From Candidatus Avipropionibacterium avicola (lineage in GTDB: Bacteria; Actinomycetota; Actinomycetes; Propionibacteriales; Propionibacteriaceae), in assembly GCA_018715445.1 (NCBI GenBank), contig DVLP01000323.1, positions 1-8,510 on the forward strand: a DNA stretch of 8,510 nt, written 5' to 3'. Positions 6,828 through 8,510 of the stretch are shown here, in pieces. Both the position numbers and the translations under genes were made by a program. Below the pieces are notes generated by a model. It worked only from the letters and a program-made list of their open reading frames with translations, ran no database searches and was not told the DNA's origin. Within the stretch, counting starts at the first letter, position 1. Each line of letters starts with the position of its first letter.

Positions 6828-6843
6828 ACCACAACGATGTGGT
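6828..6843 (+). promoter_or_regulatory. Palindrome at the predicted transcription start (operator candidate)
   Basis: ACCACA (6828-6833) and TGTGGT (6838-6843) are perfect inverted repeats separated by ACGA. The site starts two bases after the -10 box and covers the predicted start point. It could be a repressor operator, or in RNA a small hairpin at the 5' end. I do not recognise the binding protein. No regulator gene is seen next to it. Confidence 0.4.
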
Positions 6844-6879
6844 GAGTCAGGTCTCGGGGCCTACGAAAGGATGCGTCTC

Positions 6880-7491
6880 GTGTCCACAGTCCCAGGCGAT
6901 CCGGTCACGCAGGTGTCGGGACGCCTCCCTTCCTCGTTGCGAGCATGGGTGGTCGGCCTGCTGTTGGTCCGTGGGCTGCTCGCCGTGATCCTCGGCATCA
7001 TCCTGCTGAGCGCCCCGGCCGTCGGCGGCACCGTGCTCGCCCTGGTGATCGTGATCACCGTGGGGGCCTGGCTGATGGTCGACGGCCTCACCTCCATCGC
7101 CACCGGCATCTCCGAGCGACGCCACCGGGTCACCGGGGCGGGGTGGACGATCCTCGGTGGCGTGCTTGCCCTGCTGACCGGTCTGGCCGCCCTGGTCTTC
7201 CCGCTCACGACGGCGGCGTACGGCGGGTTGCTGCTGCTCTGGTTGGCCGCGATCGGGCTGGTGCTGCGCGGTGTGGCGGAACTGCTCGACCGCCAGCTCG
7301 GCGGATGGGTCCGACTGCTCGGTCTGCTGAACGTCGTCTTCGGCATCGTGTTGGCCGTTGTCCTGCTCAGCAATCCCGGAGCGGCCCTGCTCGCCCTCGT
7401 CTGGTTGATCGCCTGGTACGGGATCCTCTTCGGGATCGCCGGCATCGTCGGCGCGGTCGTCGTGCTGCGCGCCAGCCGGCGACCGGACTGA
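6880..7491 (+). CDS. HdeD-family (DUF308) multi-span membrane protein
   Basis: This is an integral membrane protein of the HdeD/DUF308 family. The E. coli member is linked to acid resistance, but most members have no known biochemical activity. The 203-residue protein is hydrophobic, with about six membrane spans arranged as three similar hairpins: about 23-66, 89-131 and 145-196. Each begins near a Gly-rich helix (LLAVILGIILL, ILGGVLALLTGL, LLGLLNVVFGIVLA). The GTG at 6880 is preferred over the ATG at 6871. The Shine-Dalgarno GAAAGGA (6865-6871) overlaps that ATG and is spaced eight bases from the GTG. The gene has its own promoter and palindrome upstream, and the glutaminase gene starts 16 bp after its stop. 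The membrane-family call is good. The cellular role is unknown. Confidence 0.82.
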   Translation: MSTVPGDPVTQVSGRLPSSLRAWVVGLLLVRGLLAVILGIILLSAPAVGGTVLALVIVITVGAWLMVDGLTSIATGISERRHRVTGAGWTILGGVLALLTGLAALVFPLTTAAYGGLLLLWLAAIGLVLRGVAELLDRQLGGWVRLLGLLNVVFGIVLAVVLLSNPGAALLALVWLIAWYGILFGIAGIVGAVVVLRASRRPD

Positions 7492-7507
7492 GCCCGGGGG
7501 ACCGCAC

Positions 7508-8509
7508 ATGGTGGAGCCGATCCCGCAACCCTCAGGGGTGACCCAGGAGGTCGCCACCGGAACCCTGCCGGCGTGGGCGCAGGTCGAGGAGTTGGTGCGG
7601 GAGGCCCACCAGCGCTACCGCGACCACGACGAAGGCGCCGTCGCCGACTACATCCCGATCCTGGCCGAGACGGACCCGCGCCTCTTCGGTCTGGCGGTGA
7701 TCGACCGGACCGGCGGCGTGCACGATGCGGGAGATGCCCGGCACCCGTTCTCGGTCCAGTCGATCTCGAAGTTGTTCGTGTGTGCACTGGTGATCGAGGA
7801 ACTGGGACATGACCTCGTCCGCGATCGGATCGGGGTCAACAACACCGGGCTCGCGTTCAACTCGGTGATGGCGATCGAGCTGAACGACGGCCACCCGATG
7901 AATCCGATGGTCAATGCCGGGGCGATCGCCACCACCGCGCTGATGCCGGGGGAGACGTCGGCGGAGAAGTGGGAGCACATCCGTGACGGACTGTCCGCCT
8001 TCGCCGGGCGCACGCTGCGGATGGATGGTCAGGTCTATCGCTCCGAGGCCCGCACCAATGAACGCAACAAGGCACTGGCCCGTTTGCTGAGCAGCTACGG
8101 GCGCCTCGACGAGGACCCGCTGGAGGTCGTCGACATCTACACCCGCCAGTGTGCGATCACCGTGACCGCCCATGACCTGGCGGTGATGGGGGCGACCCTG
8201 GCCTCCGGTGGGATCAACCCGGTCACCGGGGATCGGGTGGTCTCACCCGAGGTGTGCCGGGACACCCTGGCCACGGTGGCCAGCTCCGGGCTGTACGAAC
8301 GCTCTGGCGAGTGGCTCTTCGAGATCGGTCTGCCCGCCAAGTCCGGGGTGGCCGGGGGCATCGTCGCAGTGGCCCCCGGCAAGGGTGCGGTCGGTGCCTT
8401 CTCGCCGCCGTTGGACCGAGCCGGCAACTCGATACGCTCCCAGCTCGCGATCGGACACCTCTCCCGTTCCCTCGGGTTGAACCTTTTCGCCTCCGCACCG
8501 GACTCCTGA
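7508..8509 (+). CDS. glsA: Serine-dependent glutaminase (GlsA family)
   Basis: This cytoplasmic enzyme hydrolyses glutamine to glutamate and ammonia, using a beta-lactamase-like fold with a catalytic serine. In the 333-residue protein the active-site motif is FSVQSISK (81-88), with the nucleophile S85 and the lysine K88. FNS (117-119), NPMVNAGAI (132-140), SEARTNERNKALA (179-191) and YTRQCAI (211-217) follow, with Y211 in the expected catalytic position. AKSGVAGGI (277-285) carries the KSG motif. The family is usually about 300-310 residues, and the extra length is mostly an N-terminal lead of about 20 residues. No additional STAS or cyclic-nucleotide domain is present. ATG 7508 has GGGGGA (7496-7501) six bases upstream and lies 16 bp after the HdeD-like gene, so the two are probably cotranscribed. 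The gene is complete, and its stop is one base before the window end. Confidence 0.95.
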   Translation: MVEPIPQPSGVTQEVATGTLPAWAQVEELVREAHQRYRDHDEGAVADYIPILAETDPRLFGLAVIDRTGGVHDAGDARHPFSVQSISKLFVCALVIEELGHDLVRDRIGVNNTGLAFNSVMAIELNDGHPMNPMVNAGAIATTALMPGETSAEKWEHIRDGLSAFAGRTLRMDGQVYRSEARTNERNKALARLLSSYGRLDEDPLEVVDIYTRQCAITVTAHDLAVMGATLASGGINPVTGDRVVSPEVCRDTLATVASSGLYERSGEWLFEIGLPAKSGVAGGIVAVAPGKGAVGAFSPPLDRAGNSIRSQLAIGHLSRSLGLNLFASAPDS

Positions 8510-8510
8510 A

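Noticed and set aside
5794..6834. 346-codon minus-strand frame opposite the potassium channel gene
   Set aside because: It mirrors the channel gene almost exactly, has no known domain and would overlap the promoter region. It is a coding shadow.
6847..7787. Minus-strand frames opposite the HdeD-like gene and the start of glsA
   Set aside because: The predicted proteins are low-complexity Asp/Gln/Arg/Pro sequences, while the plus strand encodes well-formed membrane and glutaminase proteins.

Overview
The window is a chromosomal segment of a high-GC actinobacterium. The base composition, the GTG/ATG starts, the dense overlapping genes and the gene order ruvA-ruvB-yajC-secD-secF-apt all point that way. 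That order is the conserved actinobacterial ruvCAB-yajC-secDF-apt-(relA) neighbourhood. Protein features such as the ADSF form of SecD motif D5 and the PGPLRDRFG form of RuvB also fit Actinobacteria. I cannot assign a genus from the sequence alone. All eight complete genes and the one partial gene lie on the + strand.

Region 1 (1-1568) holds the 3' part of ruvA and all of ruvB, which encode the Holliday-junction branch-migration motor. The genes are joined by a one-base TGATG overlap. The 5' end of ruvA lies outside the window. Region 2 (1569-1709) is a 141-bp gap with a 10-bp perfect inverted repeat and a candidate -10 box. It separates the ruv genes from the next transcription unit.

Region 3 (1710-6762) is a tightly packed run: yajC, secD, secF, apt and a two-TM potassium channel with a cytoplasmic RCK (TrkA-N) domain. 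Junctions are 2 bp, a 1-base overlap, a 4-base overlap and 10 bp, so one mRNA with translational coupling is likely. YajC, SecD and SecF form the ancillary Sec complex that helps drive protein export. All three carry acidic low-complexity segments, including about ten tetrapeptide repeats in the external domain of SecD. Apt salvages adenine. At the place where relA usually follows apt, this genome has the potassium channel. The channel gene contains a strong internal Shine-Dalgarno and an in-frame ATG exactly at the channel/RCK boundary. This recalls MthK, which makes a separate soluble RCK subunit from an internal start.

Region 4 (6763-8509) begins with a 108- to 117-bp intergenic segment. 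It carries a perfect TTGACA -35, a TAGATT -10 and a palindrome at the expected transcription start. It is followed by an HdeD/DUF308-family membrane protein and a serine-dependent glutaminase 16 bp downstream. The pair looks like a separate bicistronic operon. Its family associations (HdeD and ammonia-releasing glutaminase are both linked to acid resistance in E. coli) suggest a stress role, but that is inference.

Most of the window is ordinary conserved housekeeping sequence, and I see no clearly new system. I see no tRNA or rRNA gene, CRISPR array, insertion sequence or phage gene. The most interesting points are the possible internal RCK start, the two palindromes at candidate promoters, the SecD repeat block and the non-canonical genes after apt.
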